Assembly: GCA_036971475.1 (NCBI GenBank)
Contig: JBAIZL010000002.1
Span: 47,221,229-47,285,228, forward strand
Length of the DNA: 64,000 nucleotides
Direction: 5' to 3'
DNA from: Prosapia bicincta
Taxonomy: Eukaryota > Arthropoda > Insecta > Hemiptera > Cercopidae
Part shown: positions 30,604-44,751 of the stretch, piece by piece
Layout: every line of letters begins with the position of its first letter
Numbering within the stretch: position 1 is the first letter of the stretch
The notes under the pieces: generated by a model
What the model was told of the DNA's origin: nothing
Seen by the model: only the letters and a program-made list of their open reading frames with translations
The model's database searches: none
Position numbers and translations under genes: made by a program

Positions 30604-33600
30604 GCTTTAATATGTTGACAGTTTATGCTGGAAAAGTTATTTATTACATTTATTTCACTTTCAAATACCAAATTAATATCCAGGATATCTAAAATAGTTT
30701 CTTACTCAAGACATAAAACTACGTTGCAGCAATGAAGCTCTGTAAAAATATTGGTCTCAATCCAAGTAAAAAACGCTGGCTGATTGCCTGAATGTCTCAT
30801 CTAATGATTGTACTTCGTCTACAATGAGTCTGTGTTTTCTGTGATCGTAATGGTGGCCCTCGTCATTTATTCCTTTTACAATCCATTATATGATAGTAAT
30901 AACAGATATAACACACACAACACACACAAATGTCTGTTCATATTATATATAGTTCATTTCAAAGTGCAACCTGTGATCACTGCTTTAGATATACAATCTT
31001 TATTGTTACCATAAACTACACGACATTTTTTTATTTTCATTTTAAACTGTAATATTTTGTAAAATATAAATAAGAATATTTGTAAAAAATTGTTTTACGT
31101 ATTTTACAATGTAGTAACGTGTAAGTATTTCGGATAAATATGTTTGGAAGAAAAGTAATATATTTGAAACCCGAAAATTCAGTTCCATAAAATCAAAATT
31201 AAAGTAAATAATTTTACATTACTACAGCACTAATCAGGTGAAATCATAGTTAACCAAACCTGCGACTATTTTATATAGTACCTTATATAATGATTGTACT
31301 GTATCGAGTACGTAATCCTACATTTCTTTTATGTTCCTGACGTCATTTAGGTTAAGATATTAGCCCGAATCAATTTCGTATGCAAGACAAAGTTAATTTG
31401 AAACTAATTTTGGGTTCGTTCCACTCGAATACTAATCTTTCGAAATGAAATAATCGCCTAATACTAACAGTCCCTATGTATCTTACATGCATGAAGTGGT
31501 AAAAGTTACAGGTGCTGCATAAATCATGGTGGTAAACCAATTCCATCTTACTCTGTTTGACTGACTATTTTGTAGATTACTAAACAAACGTTTCATTAAC
31601 ATCTGAAAATAACTAAAGGAAAAAGGTAGGTGAAGCAAAGGTCATGACTATCAACAAGCATCTACCTACTCTAGTTGACTGACTGCTTTGTAGAATACCA
31701 GACAACAGGTTGAATTAAATATGAAGGAAATTAGACGAAAACGAGAGATGTGAAAATCATCAGCAAATCCCCTATTATATGATTTACTAACAGTGGTTTG
31801 CATCATTATCATATACACTCTGGATCTTTTATTATAATAACATGTGATAATTCTGGAAATTATTTTAGTAACTTTAGTAAATGTTTGTGGCAATTGAAAT
31901 AAGATATTTGTATCTTTAGCAATTGTACCTAATTGATATTTCTATTCTAAGAAATAAAGATATTCCTTTATTTCTCTTCTATACATTATTTTTAATATTA
32001 TGAGAGAGAAAACTAAATTTCACTTAGAGAACTGAACGTTTACATATAGCATACATATTTCGTATATAAAATTACAGATATTTAAAAAAATTACAGATAT
32101 GTTTAAACCTTAACTTGATGTTCGTTGTTAATTTTGCCAAGTTATATGGACATCAGAATATAAAGTTAGAGGAGTATTGAAAATAAAAGCTGAACTGTTC
32201 TTCCCCATTAATCAAGAAATGAACTTGATTCTTAGTTATCGATTATGCAAATTGAATTCTTAAGATTAGGACGCAGACCCCGTTTACTGAATTGTTGTAA
32301 GTAAATAAATTGCTTAGAAAATAGAATACAGCTTCTTAAAAGCCATTGCGTTGTGGTTTTAGCAATCTGTTCAAGACAGACATTCAACATTTAATACTGG
32401 GAAGAGAATGGGATTTAATATGGATAAAATCTAATACTTGTAAATAAAATGTAACAATTTACAACTTTTCTTGTTAATATAAGTTTTAAAACTGCCAAGA
32501 AGGTGAAACGAAAATAATTTTAAAAGTAATAACTTGACTAACGTTTATTCTTTCTTACTTTATTAAAATGTCCTACATTTTATATTCAGGCAATATCCAT
32601 TTTAACTTAGAACTATAAAACGTTTCTCTAAAATATGCTTTTAAAAGTTTCGTGTATTCATGGTATAAGTTTGTCTATTTCTCTGCCTCTTCCCTACTCT
32701 AGTCTCTGTATGCATGCTTCCCTCTCCTCTATGCGTCTATTTGTGTCTGAATATGTTTTCTTCGCTTGCACCTATAACATTTATTTTAATGTTAGGGGCA
32801 TACTACAAACTCCTGAAAATATAAAATTCACTTTTGTATTCCATAAGGTTTTAAATTGAAAAGCTGTTATACTTAGTGGTATTTAAAAACTAAAATAATA
32901 TGCAGTAATTATTTAATAGCTAAATATAAATAGCTGTTGACTTTATAAAACTAATTTAGTAGCTCTATTGTACTTCATTACATGAAGTATACTAACGATA
33001 TAATATAACAAGTTTCATATTCATAATTTGGTCCAAGAATTACAAGATACGACTTCCTTTACCCTGGAAGGTATATGACCAGCACTACCCTGTATACGCT
33101 ATTACTTCCCCTAGATTCTACCGCAGGTATCCATATTCACAGACTGAGACGACCTGGAGGAGGGGGAATAAATGTATAATTTCAAGATCAATGTCTAATA
33201 TAATCTTGATGATTCAATATCTTTACTTGTAAAAGGATGTAACCTGAATCTTTATATTGTGTAGAGCATGTACTTAAGCTTTAAATCCACACACCACCTA
33301 CCTACAGAATATGTTATCAAGTAGCTTGATTACAACTCGTAAGTAATTCCTTTTGAAGTATATTACATTGTATTACCGGTGAGTATAAAGGCATGTGAAA
33401 CCAGGTTCAGACTGACACCAGGTTTTAGTGAAAATAAGTGTAGAAAAATTACGTTCGTCCAATAAAATGATGTTTGAATTATTTTGAAGATCGATACGTA
33501 CATAGATATTTGAACATCTATACATCTATAGATCATTTATATATGCAATATTTATATATCAATAAAAAATTTATAGCAAACATAAATCAAATAAAGTATG

Positions 33601-35540
33601 AGAAAGATTTAAGCTACAGGAAAGCAGTATAAAATAGTCACCAAACATTTACTGAAGGGCAGGGAGAGGCCTTGGTATTGTACAGTCGGTATGGGGAAGT
33701 ATTTAAAAAACGAAGAAGCACGTATACCAGCGGATTTAAATATATGAAACGTAAACGAAATAAATTCAAAAGGTTACGTCAAAGCTGGATAAAGACATTC
33801 GGTCATCCAGTACAAATACTATTAAATCATTTAAATAGATAAAATATATAAACGTATAAAAAATTCGACCAACTATAGAAGAGTTTCGGTAAATAAAAAA
33901 CTAACCGACCTTATGATCGAATTGACTTCATGATCCATCAGACTTAACAATACTACACGATAAATCAAAACGATAAGATGAGACAATGGTTCTATGCCTT
34001 TATAATTAACGTGGTTTTAGTAAAGGATGTTATATATCCCCATCTCTGTTTAAAATATTTAAATCAATATAAAATAAAGTGAAGGGGTTTTCATTATAAC
34101 GATTATTGGATTTACATGGAATATGAAGTGATATTAATAAATGATACATACGACAACTACGCCCTTCGTAGGAAAGTTAAAGCTGAAGTACTATAATAAA
34201 TAATGGCGCAAATTATAATTTGCAACCTAAAGTAGTAAGCAATGTCATTCCAGACGATCTAAAAATAAGGTCTTCTTCCTACCTCTCCACAGTGAGGATC
34301 TGACAGACCTTTTACAGTTTCTCTCTATTTAACCCCAGGGAACTTTGAAATGGGTTTGTGGATGCTAGTTTAGCATCACGTCGGTTGTGCTTATGGATAC
34401 GTTGTGTTTCACGTAGGTTGACCTTAACATAGGCCATAGTGAAATTTTGTATTTATGCTAGAAGAGTTTCTTGCTAATAGTATTTGAAAATTGCAAACAA
34501 TCCTTTCAAACAAGTTCTTTGAAAAGATTACAGTCAAATATGGTTGTACGTACTAAAAGTAATTCACATTTGTTCAATGATAGATTCCTGGTTTTGACTT
34601 ACCATTAGGGATCAAACCTTAACCACGGACAAAGAATTTTAACAGCACAAGACTATTTTGTCTGCACTGTTATTTCATACCTTTAATCTGTTCTTTGTTT
34701 GATATTTACAATATTTGATATATTATTCTCCAGAACGTAGTTTATACAAGTGAGTTGATATCAGTTAACAGAAAGACCAGATCCTTCTTTAATAGACCAA
34801 AACAGGTTTCCTAATTAGTTGTTGGTGTTAATTTTTTACTCGCTGATATCTCTTTAGCATTTAGAAATCATGAAAAGGGATGAATGTAAATAGAAACTTA
34901 TTGGGAAACAGTAGAGGTAATTAAATGAATAAATCGGCCAACAAATTTAAACGTTTTTCGTTTTTTTAGAAGAGTGAACTCTGTAATAAATTGTTACAGT
35001 AAAATTACAATTGCTGATAGTTCATAGGAGTAAGTCAATCCATTAAGAGAAAGTCTAGAAGCTTTTTTTGAAACGTATAATAATTCGACTGAAATAGGTT
35101 TATAAGTGATTTTTCGTGTCAATTTTATTCGCTATATCTTTCGTATTTAGAAATATAAACAAATGATGAATGTAAATAAGATGGAGAGAAAACTTACTAA
35201 GAGGGGGTCAGCATAACATAAAGAATAAATTGGAGCAATGAATTGTTTGTTTCAATTTATTTACATGACTGAGCTATATAATCAATTGTTTAAGTTACAA
35301 TTGTTAAAAAATTCATTTTTGGAACATAGTTCAAATGAGAATCTTACATCCGTTTCCATACAAGGATGTCCATTTGATTACCGGGCTAATTAGTCTCTAA
35401 TTGGGTTTCCTAATAGGTTGTTACGTACTGTAATTACTTAGTACTTATTCTCTAACAGTGAATAGTCTAGTTTCATAGTTGAACCAGATATCTCCGTTTA
35501 ATGAAGGTAGTAATATTTTTAAGGTAACCTACTACGGATT
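30604..35540. other. AT-rich non-coding DNA
   Basis: No recognised gene. A loose direct repeat of about 60 bp containing TTGACTGACT occurs near 31,545-31,610 and 31,659-31,725. Stop-free or small coding-like stretches are at 33,000-33,232 (+) and 34,312-34,437 (-); both are described as observations rather than genes. Confidence 0.5.
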
Positions 35541-35544
35541 CAAA

Positions 35545-36175
35545 GGTACTAAGAGTCTTCTGCTTCATTGAAGTGTAGACTACAGTCCAACTTAATGCAT
35601 GCATACAACAGTCTTATAAATATTCGAAATAGTAGGTACTATGTGTCTTCTGCTTCATTGAAGTGTAGACTACAGTCCAACTTAATACATGCATACAACA
35701 GTCTTATAAATATTCGAAATATTAGGTACTAAGTGTCTTCTGCTTCATTGAAGTGTAGACTACAGTCCAACTTAATGCATGCATACAACAGTCTTATAAA
35801 TATTCGAAATATTAGGTACTAAGTGTCTTCTGCTTCGTTGAAGTGTAGACTACAGTCCGGCTTAATGCATGCATACAACAGTCTTATAAATATTCGAAAT
35901 ATTGGGTACGAAGTGTCTTCTGCTTCGGTGAAGTGTAGACTACAGTCCGACATAATGCATGCATACAACAGTCTTATAATATTCGTAATATTTGGTACTA
36001 AGTGTCTTCTGATTCATTGAAGTGTAGACTACAGTCCGACATAATGCATGCGTACAACAGTCTTATAATATTCGAAATATTAGGTACTAAGTGCCTTCTG
36101 CTTCATTGAAGTGTAGACTACAGTCTGACTTAATGTATGCATGCAACAGTGTATAAATATTCGAAATATTAGCTA
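35545..36175 (+). repeat. 90-bp tandem repeat, 7 copies
   Basis: The core TCTTCTGCTTCATTGAAGTG begins at about 35,556 and recurs every 90 bp (89 in the last ones) until about 36,093. The units also hold the palindrome-like AATGCATGCAT. Since 90 is a multiple of three, an open frame crosses two units (35,823-36,020) with a repeated 30-residue pattern; it is not open across the whole array and is unlikely to be coding. Confidence 0.95.
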
Positions 36176-39100
36176 TGATTTGTTTCCCTCGAATCCCTAT
36201 GCTCTAACACACAAAGCAGAGCTTTGTTTCCTAAGAGAACTTTAGATTATCACGAAGAAGGTTTCACTTTAGTTACTCAGAATTATAGATTTGTTTATCA
36301 GTTTAGGCTCATTTCCTTTCATTCATACATCCAAGTTTTTATTTCAATTATACAGACAGAATATGTTTTCCCGGAAATAGTAAAGATATAAACAAACTAT
36401 TTTTGAAATGGCCGTTACAAAGACCCATAAAACAAAGAAGTAAATTCTGGCATTTTGTCGTTTGCGCATTGTGTGTATTGTATTGACAGTCCTTATGATC
36501 AATCATACTCAAAGTGCTGTTACTACAACGAAGACAAAATTGTTCTGAGGTCAGAATTATTACAGTTTCCTATGGGAAGGTAATATTCCCTATCCCTTTA
36601 GGGATAATTATCACCAAACGAACAAAACAATCAATTTATAAAATTTTCCATAAAAAACAGGGGTATTTTCTATTATACGACTGCATGACTCAAAATATTT
36701 TCTATGGAAATTAGAACACTAATTATTGCCACATATTGCTTTGTACATAAAATAAATATCTAATAAACCAGTTAAGATGATATAATTAAAGCAGCAATTT
36801 TCCTTATCTAATCAGTTACTGCGAGACATTCACCGTACTTTGACCATCAGTTTCCTGTTAGTGCTTCAGTATTGATCATGTCACTGATACCTTTAGTTCG
36901 TGAGATATATAGTAAGGAAAGAGCATTAAGTTATTTTCGTAATAAATGAATACTATATAATACGCGTAATTGTGATAAAGGGCACGAAATGTCGCTAAGT
37001 TTGACAAATGCTCATGATCGGTGGCGGTGTAACAGAAAAAAAATAGTAATACACTTTATTTCAAAATATATATTCAATATATATATCACTATATATATTC
37101 ACTATATATTCAATATTTTCCAAGTAGCATAACAATTATATTTTTTTTATTATTTATTATTTGGATATTAGTAACTAATTGTGTTCTAAGGAGAGCGTTT
37201 ACCTAATTTAACAATCCTTCTAAAGAGAATACAATCTAAGGGTCTTTCAACTTGAAAATAGCTTAGGCATAAAGCTTATGATACGCAATGACTACGGATT
37301 CGTTTTATGAAATATCTTGTGGAGAATCAATAACTTAGTCAGAAAAAAAGTAGAAATTTCTAACAATAAATATTTCATAAAATATTACATAACAAATATT
37401 TTCTCAACAATTTCAACATAATCCATTGTTAATTGAAATATAATTTAATTTGTTATTTGGGGTTATGTATCATAAGGCCGATATTGTTTACTGCGAGCAA
37501 TATGTGAAGGCCTAATGCTGTTATGCTCTAATTACTTAATTTCTTACTATTAAATATTTTTACGACAGAAATATTTAAAAATACGGTAAATTAACAAGTG
37601 GCTGTATGCTAAATATAGATTACATAGTATTTTATACAAAACATATAATTATATGACTATTAAAAATAGAATATCCCTGTTTGCTCATTTAACACTATAA
37701 ACATACTGAGAATATGAAACCTATCCTCAAATGAAATTGGAGCTTACACTGTAAGTATCTGAATTTGTCCAAAATGAATTTGGATGTGTGAACAGTAATC
37801 TGCAAAAATTTTAGATTGTTATTACTCAAAATTGTAGCCTAAAATCACCATAAGAACAAACCCATGTAAAAAAAAATATTGAATGTAGTCAGTGGGACCG
37901 TCCGACTAATACTGGATTTCAAGAATGTTGCTAATAGAGGTTTTATTAAAATCTGTTCAATGTACTGTAGTTTATAATAAAAGAATGCATTTAATATAAA
38001 CCCATTATTAGGTACTGAAGATTTTCCCGTTAAATTTCAATTAAAAACATTCCTTAAACGAGTCTGTTGCATCTAAACAAGTTTTAATTTAAACTAGAAA
38101 AAATAATTAAACCAGCTCACTATCAATATATGAAATTATTTGTAGTAATTTTTATTGAATATAAATTATTACGTTTAACAAATAATAGTACAAAGCCTTA
38201 ACAAAAGCATTTTGGTTAAATAATGTAATAACATCACCTGCCTCTTATAATAAATACAAAATCAAATTAATTGTGATACGGTATGATTCATATTTTCACT
38301 AAAATATGAGCCGCGTTCCATATTGAGATGATTTTTCTCAAATACAAAACATGCAGTCATACGTATGGAAAAGAAGTTGTCACTTGACAATTAGAATCAA
38401 AACATACCACTCTTTACAATTATTATATTGAAAAATTGTAGTAAAATACAATTTTTAACTGCTAAAAATATGAAATATTATATAAAATTAATAAGAAACT
38501 AAACATAAAGTTGCATAACGCGATAAAAAAATCTTCTTCAACATAACCTATAAAATAAAATCATATTTTATCCCTTAATATAATATAAAATATGAAGGTT
38601 GTCCCGTGTCGGATATAGCGATGGAATGAATAGTGACGAAAGAGATGATTTTTATACCATGCTCAACATACAGTCTTACATAGCGATGAAAAATAGTAGC
38701 TTGAATAAGACTGCTTTTCACTATCATAAGAAATTTAATTTAAAATATATTTTAATAATCTAATAGAAAACTCTAAGATCACTATAGTTTGTAACTTCTT
38801 GTTTGCTAAATTCTAATTTTGTAATAAGACCCTCTGTGACATGGTCATCGAAACGTACAATAGGGTTTAATCTTAGGTAACTTATTTTATTTGTTTTATT
38901 TATTATTTTTTTGGTATTGGGGTTCTTTTCAATGTTTTCATTGTAATAGGAAACTCATATACAATGTGCGTCTAGCTAAAGCTGAAAAAAACAGCTGTAT
39001 CGGTTTAAAAATGATTAATTAGGTGCAATAGGCTAAAATATATTTAAATAGTTTTAAATACAGATCAAATATGAAGGTGATTTTATGATGAAATCATGAA

Positions 39101-41325
39101 CTTCTCTTGTTGGAAAGAAGCTTGAAGAAAGAGACGATATTTCTCCCGTGAAATACATACAGTTTCATCGAGCGGTTAGACGTACCAGCTTCAAAAAATT
39201 TATTTTCTGCTAATAAGTTTACTGCTTACAGTAAATACTGGATGACGCAGTAAAATTAGAAAAATGGTGTTAAAAGTAACATGTACTGAGAAACCCTAAA
39301 ATATTTCTGTTGTATATTTGTTTACACTTGGGAACATGCTATTCTATTTTTCTTAATAATTTTTATAATGATTAAACATATTATGTAAAGTATTGTGTAA
39401 GAATGTTTATAGGTTTTCTAACTTAATCTACTCACGGTTTACTTTCATACAATAACATTATTATTACCTATACTTCTTTATACTTATGTTATTTTTACAA
39501 TTGTATGTAATATGCACTGATATCAAACGTGTTAATAATGCACGCTTTCCAGGGTTTCACGGTATATTTTGGACATTCTCTTACACTCTTATTAGCGCTG
39601 ATTTCGGAAATATCGTGTCCTATTAGATTTACCGTAGTCCCTAATTGTTAATAATTAGGTTATACATTTTCTTTCAGTCCTACTGCCGTCCCCCGGGTTA
39701 CACTAAGAGAACACTCTTCAACTCAGTTAGGAGTAGGGGTTTCTCAGAAAGTAACAATTGCAGGGTGCCACAATTTTCCGCTATTTCTATTTTTAGAGCA
39801 TATTTATAATATTACCTCTGACCATTCTAATTCTATTTAGGTTTGGATTTCTTTTCCCTTCTTACGGATAGGCACCTGAAAGAGTAGAACTATGTCAGGT
39901 ATACGTTGTGACAGACTTGAGCACACGTTACATATTTCCCTTATATCCTACACCAGAGAATATCACGGCAATATCTTAATATCGACAACATTCTCAGTCC
40001 TCTTTATTTTGATATAAACTGATCTTTTTAAAACCTTACTAAAAACCCCTTATTAGCTTTTTTCTGTAATAGTGATCTTAGGATTACTTCTCTGAAATAC
40101 ATCCTTGACATTTACAGGGGAAACGAATAAGAGTTATATTTCGCTATATGCGGACTGTACTTGACTGTAGGTAAAATAATAATGGGAACTACGAACATAA
40201 ATTTTTCATTTCTTTCTTACATTATGTTTACAATTGTTCGAACTATATAAATAATTTGTTAAACGTTAAAAACAAAATTGGTCTACATCAAAACATTATT
40301 ATTCTTTAAAAAAATGATAAATTTCGAAATCATTTATAATACTATTAAAATTTTCTTTATTTTTTAAATATAAATTTATGTTTTTATTAAAATTCGAACT
40401 TCGATTTTATAAAATATAAAATCCGCTTTGAAATTGATGCTAGGTAAGACCAATTTGCCAGTAGTTGTTATTTATTTATTTATTTTTTTTTTACCAACAA
40501 AACATTTCACCATCACTGAAAGCGAAATTCCCCACTTGATATGTTATTTCTACACTTTCATTCATTTATTCTCTGAAGTTAATAATGTTTAATATTTGAG
40601 AGACCCGATGAAGTGTGCTGGATAAATATTTACTCCACTCCTCTAGTCCCAGTGAAAGGCCGAAGCTATAGTCGCTAGCTTTCAGAAATTGAAAGCTTTT
40701 AATCAACTAAAATGCCTGTCGCCGGCCTTTATAGGCTACCCGTTTATTCAATTTGGATCTAGATTAAAATACTCGTATATACAACAAACGAAACGCACCT
40801 GATTAAGTCTTGTCGTAATGAATGAGATGAGCCTAACACACTGTAAAGGTAAATGTGTTCATTAATCCATGTTTAAAGTAAGTATTATGACGAAAAGAAT
40901 ATGACGCCTTGAATACACGAGTGTTATAAGTTCAGGGCGCGAATGCGTAGCACAAGACTTTATTAATTAGTATTTATTTAATTATTATACTTCGATATTC
41001 TACAACTAATTGAACGAAAACTTCTTTTCATTACGGCCGTTACCTCCATATCACTCTATAAACGTCTAGTGTAACTCAATTATAATTTGCTTTGTTTTAA
41101 TTCAGGAGGAATAAGAAAATAATATGAAATGTATTTATTTATTTGTAAATACTTTTATAGTATTTACATGAGCTTATATGATGTATAGCAATAACATGTA
41201 TTACAGAATATTGATAATTATAATATGAAATATTATTATTCTACAATTTTAATAGCGAAAACCTAATTAATTAATTTCTAATTATTTTAAGGATAACTAT
41301 AAGGTGATTTATTTTTTGATAAATA

Positions 41326-41327
<2 letters not shown>
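36176..41327. other. AT-rich non-coding DNA
   Basis: No recognised gene. An 8-bp-stem hairpin (AGCTTTCA/TGAAAGCT) is at 40,677-40,697. A 66-codon ORF at 36,514-36,714 has no recognisable features. Confidence 0.5.
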
Positions 41328-41400
<73 letters not shown>

Positions 41401-41420
41401 TATGTATGTATGTATGTATA
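41328..41420 (+). repeat. (AT)n(GT)n(TATG)n compound microsatellite
   Basis: About 21 AT units, then about 12 GT units, then TATG units to about 41,420. Two minus-strand ORFs of Tyr, Ile, Thr and His across it are repeat artefacts. Confidence 0.95.
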
Positions 41421-41815
41421 AAATAAGTGTGCAAAGAGTGTATAAATAAGTGTAAAAATAAGTGTAAAATAAGTGTATAAATAAGAGCAATTTAACGAAC
41501 TTGAGTTGCAATATTTCCTACTTTCCAAAACTGATAACTTTAACAACCAGCTTATCTGCGAAAGTAGCAGTTACTTCATTTCTAATAAACGCTTGTATCC
41601 AAACACTCGAAAACACAACACCAAATAGTATTCCACTTCAAATTGTTTTTTATTCCAATCAAGAAACAATATACTGAATTCTGTCATAAAGAGTTACATA
41701 AGGTAATTGTATAGCTTTTGAATTATAACCAAACTGTGCAATTATAATCCTGTAAGAAATAATTATCTAAGCGTAAGTATGTTGCACTAATTTACTAAAT
41801 GTTTATACCTATAAT

Positions 41816-42281
41816 GAAATATATCTATGAAGTAACTGGTTAGAAATATATTTATGAAATAACTGGTTAGAAATATATCTATGAAGTAACTGGTTAGAAG
41901 TATATCTATGAAGTAACTGGTTAGAAATATATTTATGAAATAACTGGTTAGAAATATATCTATGAAGTAACTGGTTAGAAGTATATCTATGAAGTAACTG
42001 GTTAGAAGTATATCTATGAAGTAAAGGGTTAGAAATATATCTATGAAGTAACGGTTAGAAATATATCTATGAAGTAACGGTTAGAAATATATCTATGAAG
42101 TAACTGGTTTGAAATATATCGATGAAGTAACTGGTTAGAAATATATCTATGAAGTAACTGGTTAGAAATATATCTATGAAGTAACTGGTTAGAAATATAT
42201 CTTAGAGTAACTGGTTAGAAATATATCTAGGAAGTAACTGGTTAGAAATATATCTATGAAGTAACTGGTTAGAAATAGATT
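41816..42281 (+). repeat. 27-bp tandem repeat, about 17 copies
   Basis: The core TATCTATGAAGTAACTGGTT repeats every 27 bp. Variants (TTTATGAAATAACTGG, GTATATCT, and units with a missing CTG) alternate, suggesting more than one round of expansion. It is not in frame for long. Confidence 0.95.
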
Positions 42282-42579
42282 TAGTTATAAAAACACTAAA
42301 ACATAAACGTTCCTTTCTTAAAACTTGTGAAGTTAAAGAAGGGCCTCATTTATGGACGTACATGAACAAACATTCGGTTTCTAAAATTATATAGCGCCAA
42401 CATAATGTTGAATAAAGTGCTTCAATCTTTCATGTTGTCACACTATTGTGCATAATGGTATATTGCTTTATGAGTGTTGAACCATTTATCCATTTCAGTG
42501 TTATTAGTTGGATTATTTATCACAATCGGACACATAGTATGTAGGCTATATTGTACACTAATGTAACAATAAAAAACGT

Positions 42580-42790
42580 AATTGTGATTGTGAAGTACTT
42601 ATGATTGCTATTAATTGTAATTATGAATTAGTTATGATTGTAAAGTAGTTATGATTGTGAATTATTTATGGTTGTAAATTAGGCCTACATATGATTATAA
42701 AGAAGTTGTGGTAGTGAATTAGTTGTGATGGTTAAGTGGTTGTGATTGTGATTGTTAAATAATTATGATTGCTAATTAATTTTGATTGGT
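42580..42790 (+). repeat. Degenerate TTATGATTGTGAATTAG-type repeat
   Basis: Words of the type TTATGATTGTRAATTAG recur about every 17-18 bp with many changes, followed by GTGATTGTGATTG. It looks like an old, decayed tandem array. Confidence 0.6.
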
Positions 42791-43482
42791 ACTAAATATC
42801 AAAACATTTGTTGAAACAGTCTGAATTAACGTTTCAGTTAAGAAATTAATAATTTCTTATTTTTAAAATAATAATTTTAATATTTAAATAATAAGGTTTT
42901 AATTTATGGTATAATAATAATAGCAAAGAGTCAAGAAGTCAGTAGAATTTTGAATATTATTATTAAGACAAATTAAAAAATAATATAGCATGAAATTGTA
43001 ATAACTAACTAATTTTGACAAACTAGAGTGAAGTGAAAAATTTTCAAAGTGCCGAAAAATGCTAACTTGAGAACTAGGCCACGTAGAACTATCATCGACA
43101 TTTTGAAATGACCAGAAAAATCCATAATAAACAGTAGTGAAAACAGAATTTAAAAAACTCAAATAACAAAAACGTTACAGCCATGTAAAAATAATAGACA
43201 TTTTTCAGTGTTCTAAAACAGATAACAAAATTATGCAGGTTAAAACTAATACGTTGTCCAACCCGCCCGTACAAGAAACAAGCACGGAGATAGCGACGTG
43301 CTGAGAGGGGAGGGGAAGGGTGACACAGCCGCAATAAATACAGGAACTTATGGACCTCTAAGGCAGTCTGAAAAAATTTTTTAATCCGAGGGGCTAGCGG
43401 CCGCTATGTCGGATCGCGCCTAGAATTATCACCCGGCCAGATGGGACCAAAATAGTCACGTTCCTGCCGTCTACTTCCGTCC

Positions 43483-43653
43483 ATGGACGAGGGCTCCAGA
43501 CTCAGCCTCCAGGACGCGGGAATGGAGAAAGACTTCCATCGACTGACCAGGGATGGCAACTTCCGATGTCCAGGGACCAGGGAATCCAGACGAGAGGACT
43601 CCAGGACCGTCAGGGAAATCCTTGGCAAGTCATTTTCTCTATTATATACGAAT
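43483..43653 (+). CDS. Small ORF in the GC-rich island
   Basis: ATG in a good context (G at +4) followed by about 56 codons of a strongly charged peptide (MDEGSRLSLQDAGMEKDFHR at the start). It runs to AAG-TCATTTT, where AT-rich sequence resumes and a stop follows at 43,651-43,653. The minus strand is also open (43,404-43,628), as is common in GC-rich DNA, so the frame may be chance. No family recognised. Confidence 0.15.
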
Positions 43654-44544
43654 TAACGTCAAATTTAGTCAGTTAAATTTATTAAATTCAAATTACAAAT
43701 TAAACTTAAACAATGACTTCGTTCTATGTTGAATAATTAAATAAATCTTAAAAGTATTAAAATTAATTAGTATAACAAAATTGTTGAATTAATGAATAAT
43801 AAATATTAAATTTACAAAGTGGTTTAGGCCATAAACCAATCATTTTCACGAAGACCAGATATATTGAATTGTATATATTTTAAAGTTATTTTTAATAAAA
43901 TGTGAATTTACTAATTCAAACTTGAAATAAGCAGATAAAATATTTTATTAGGTTAAATTTTAAAATATTTTTTTTTTAAGATATGTAAATGTAATTAATG
44001 AATTGTATATGAAATGTAGGTTTTAAATATGTGAAAATTAACGAACTTTTAATTATTATATTGTGCAGATAAAGAGAGATCTAAATATGTTTTATTTGAA
44101 AAGAAAATTAGTTTAGTTTAAATAAGTAATTAAATGCATTATAAAAACTTACAGTATTTGAATTTATCCTGTGTTGAACAACCAATAAAACCTTTTAGTT
44201 TTTTCCAACTCATAAATAATGGTTATAAAATCAAAGTACAGTTTTAATTAAATTTCATTAATTAATAAATGTATAGAATTCAGAACCTAATGCTTTTTTA
44301 AACGAGTTCTCTGCATAGAACAATTTTATTGAGCTATTCTAAAAATTAGTTGGTTTTTTGCATTGGAGTCCAGAGACGATGTCTAGTCGTAGATCATGTT
44401 TAAAGAACACAGGAGCCTTTTAAAAAAAAGGGTATCTTAAACATTATCATATTTTGCACGTCCCCTTGCTGTGCTTGCAGATCTCATGAAGTGGTAAGAT
44501 TTCTTGAAAATTTGTGTGTTCATATAAATGTTGTTTCTTTCCAG

Positions 44545-44751
44545 CTGACTATTTTACTGACATGTGTGACTAAATACAGACCTAACAAACCTGCCAACCA
44601 ACTTTGGGGAGGTCATACAATCGTTATGGTAGATGTCAGCTGGAATAGACTTGCATTTGGGCGTGGTACATTACGCGGGAACATAAGACAAAATTTAGGG
44701 ATCTTAACACGGTACACAAAACGGTACAGCAGCAGATATATAAATATATAA
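44545..44751 (+). other. Candidate exon-like open stretch
   Basis: A strong acceptor-like TTTCTTTCCAG is followed by an open frame to 44,751 with KYRPNKPANQLWGGHT and a basic, Gly-rich second half. No clear donor is seen before the frame degenerates into AT repeats. The ATG-started ORF begins at 44,491. The product is unrecognised. Confidence 0.2.

Noticed and set aside
32238..32296. TTCTTAG acceptor-like site, open frame and GTAAGT donor-like site
   Set aside because: It is only about 59 bp and the peptide has nothing distinctive; too easily explained by chance.
40677..40697. 8-bp-stem hairpin AGCTTTCA/TGAAAGCT
   Set aside because: It lacks the sequence of a histone stem-loop or any other known RNA element, and a short palindrome is expected by chance.
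41271..41546. Minus-strand ORFs rich in Tyr, Ile, Thr and His
   Set aside because: They are translations of the AT/GT/TATG microsatellite and its flanks.
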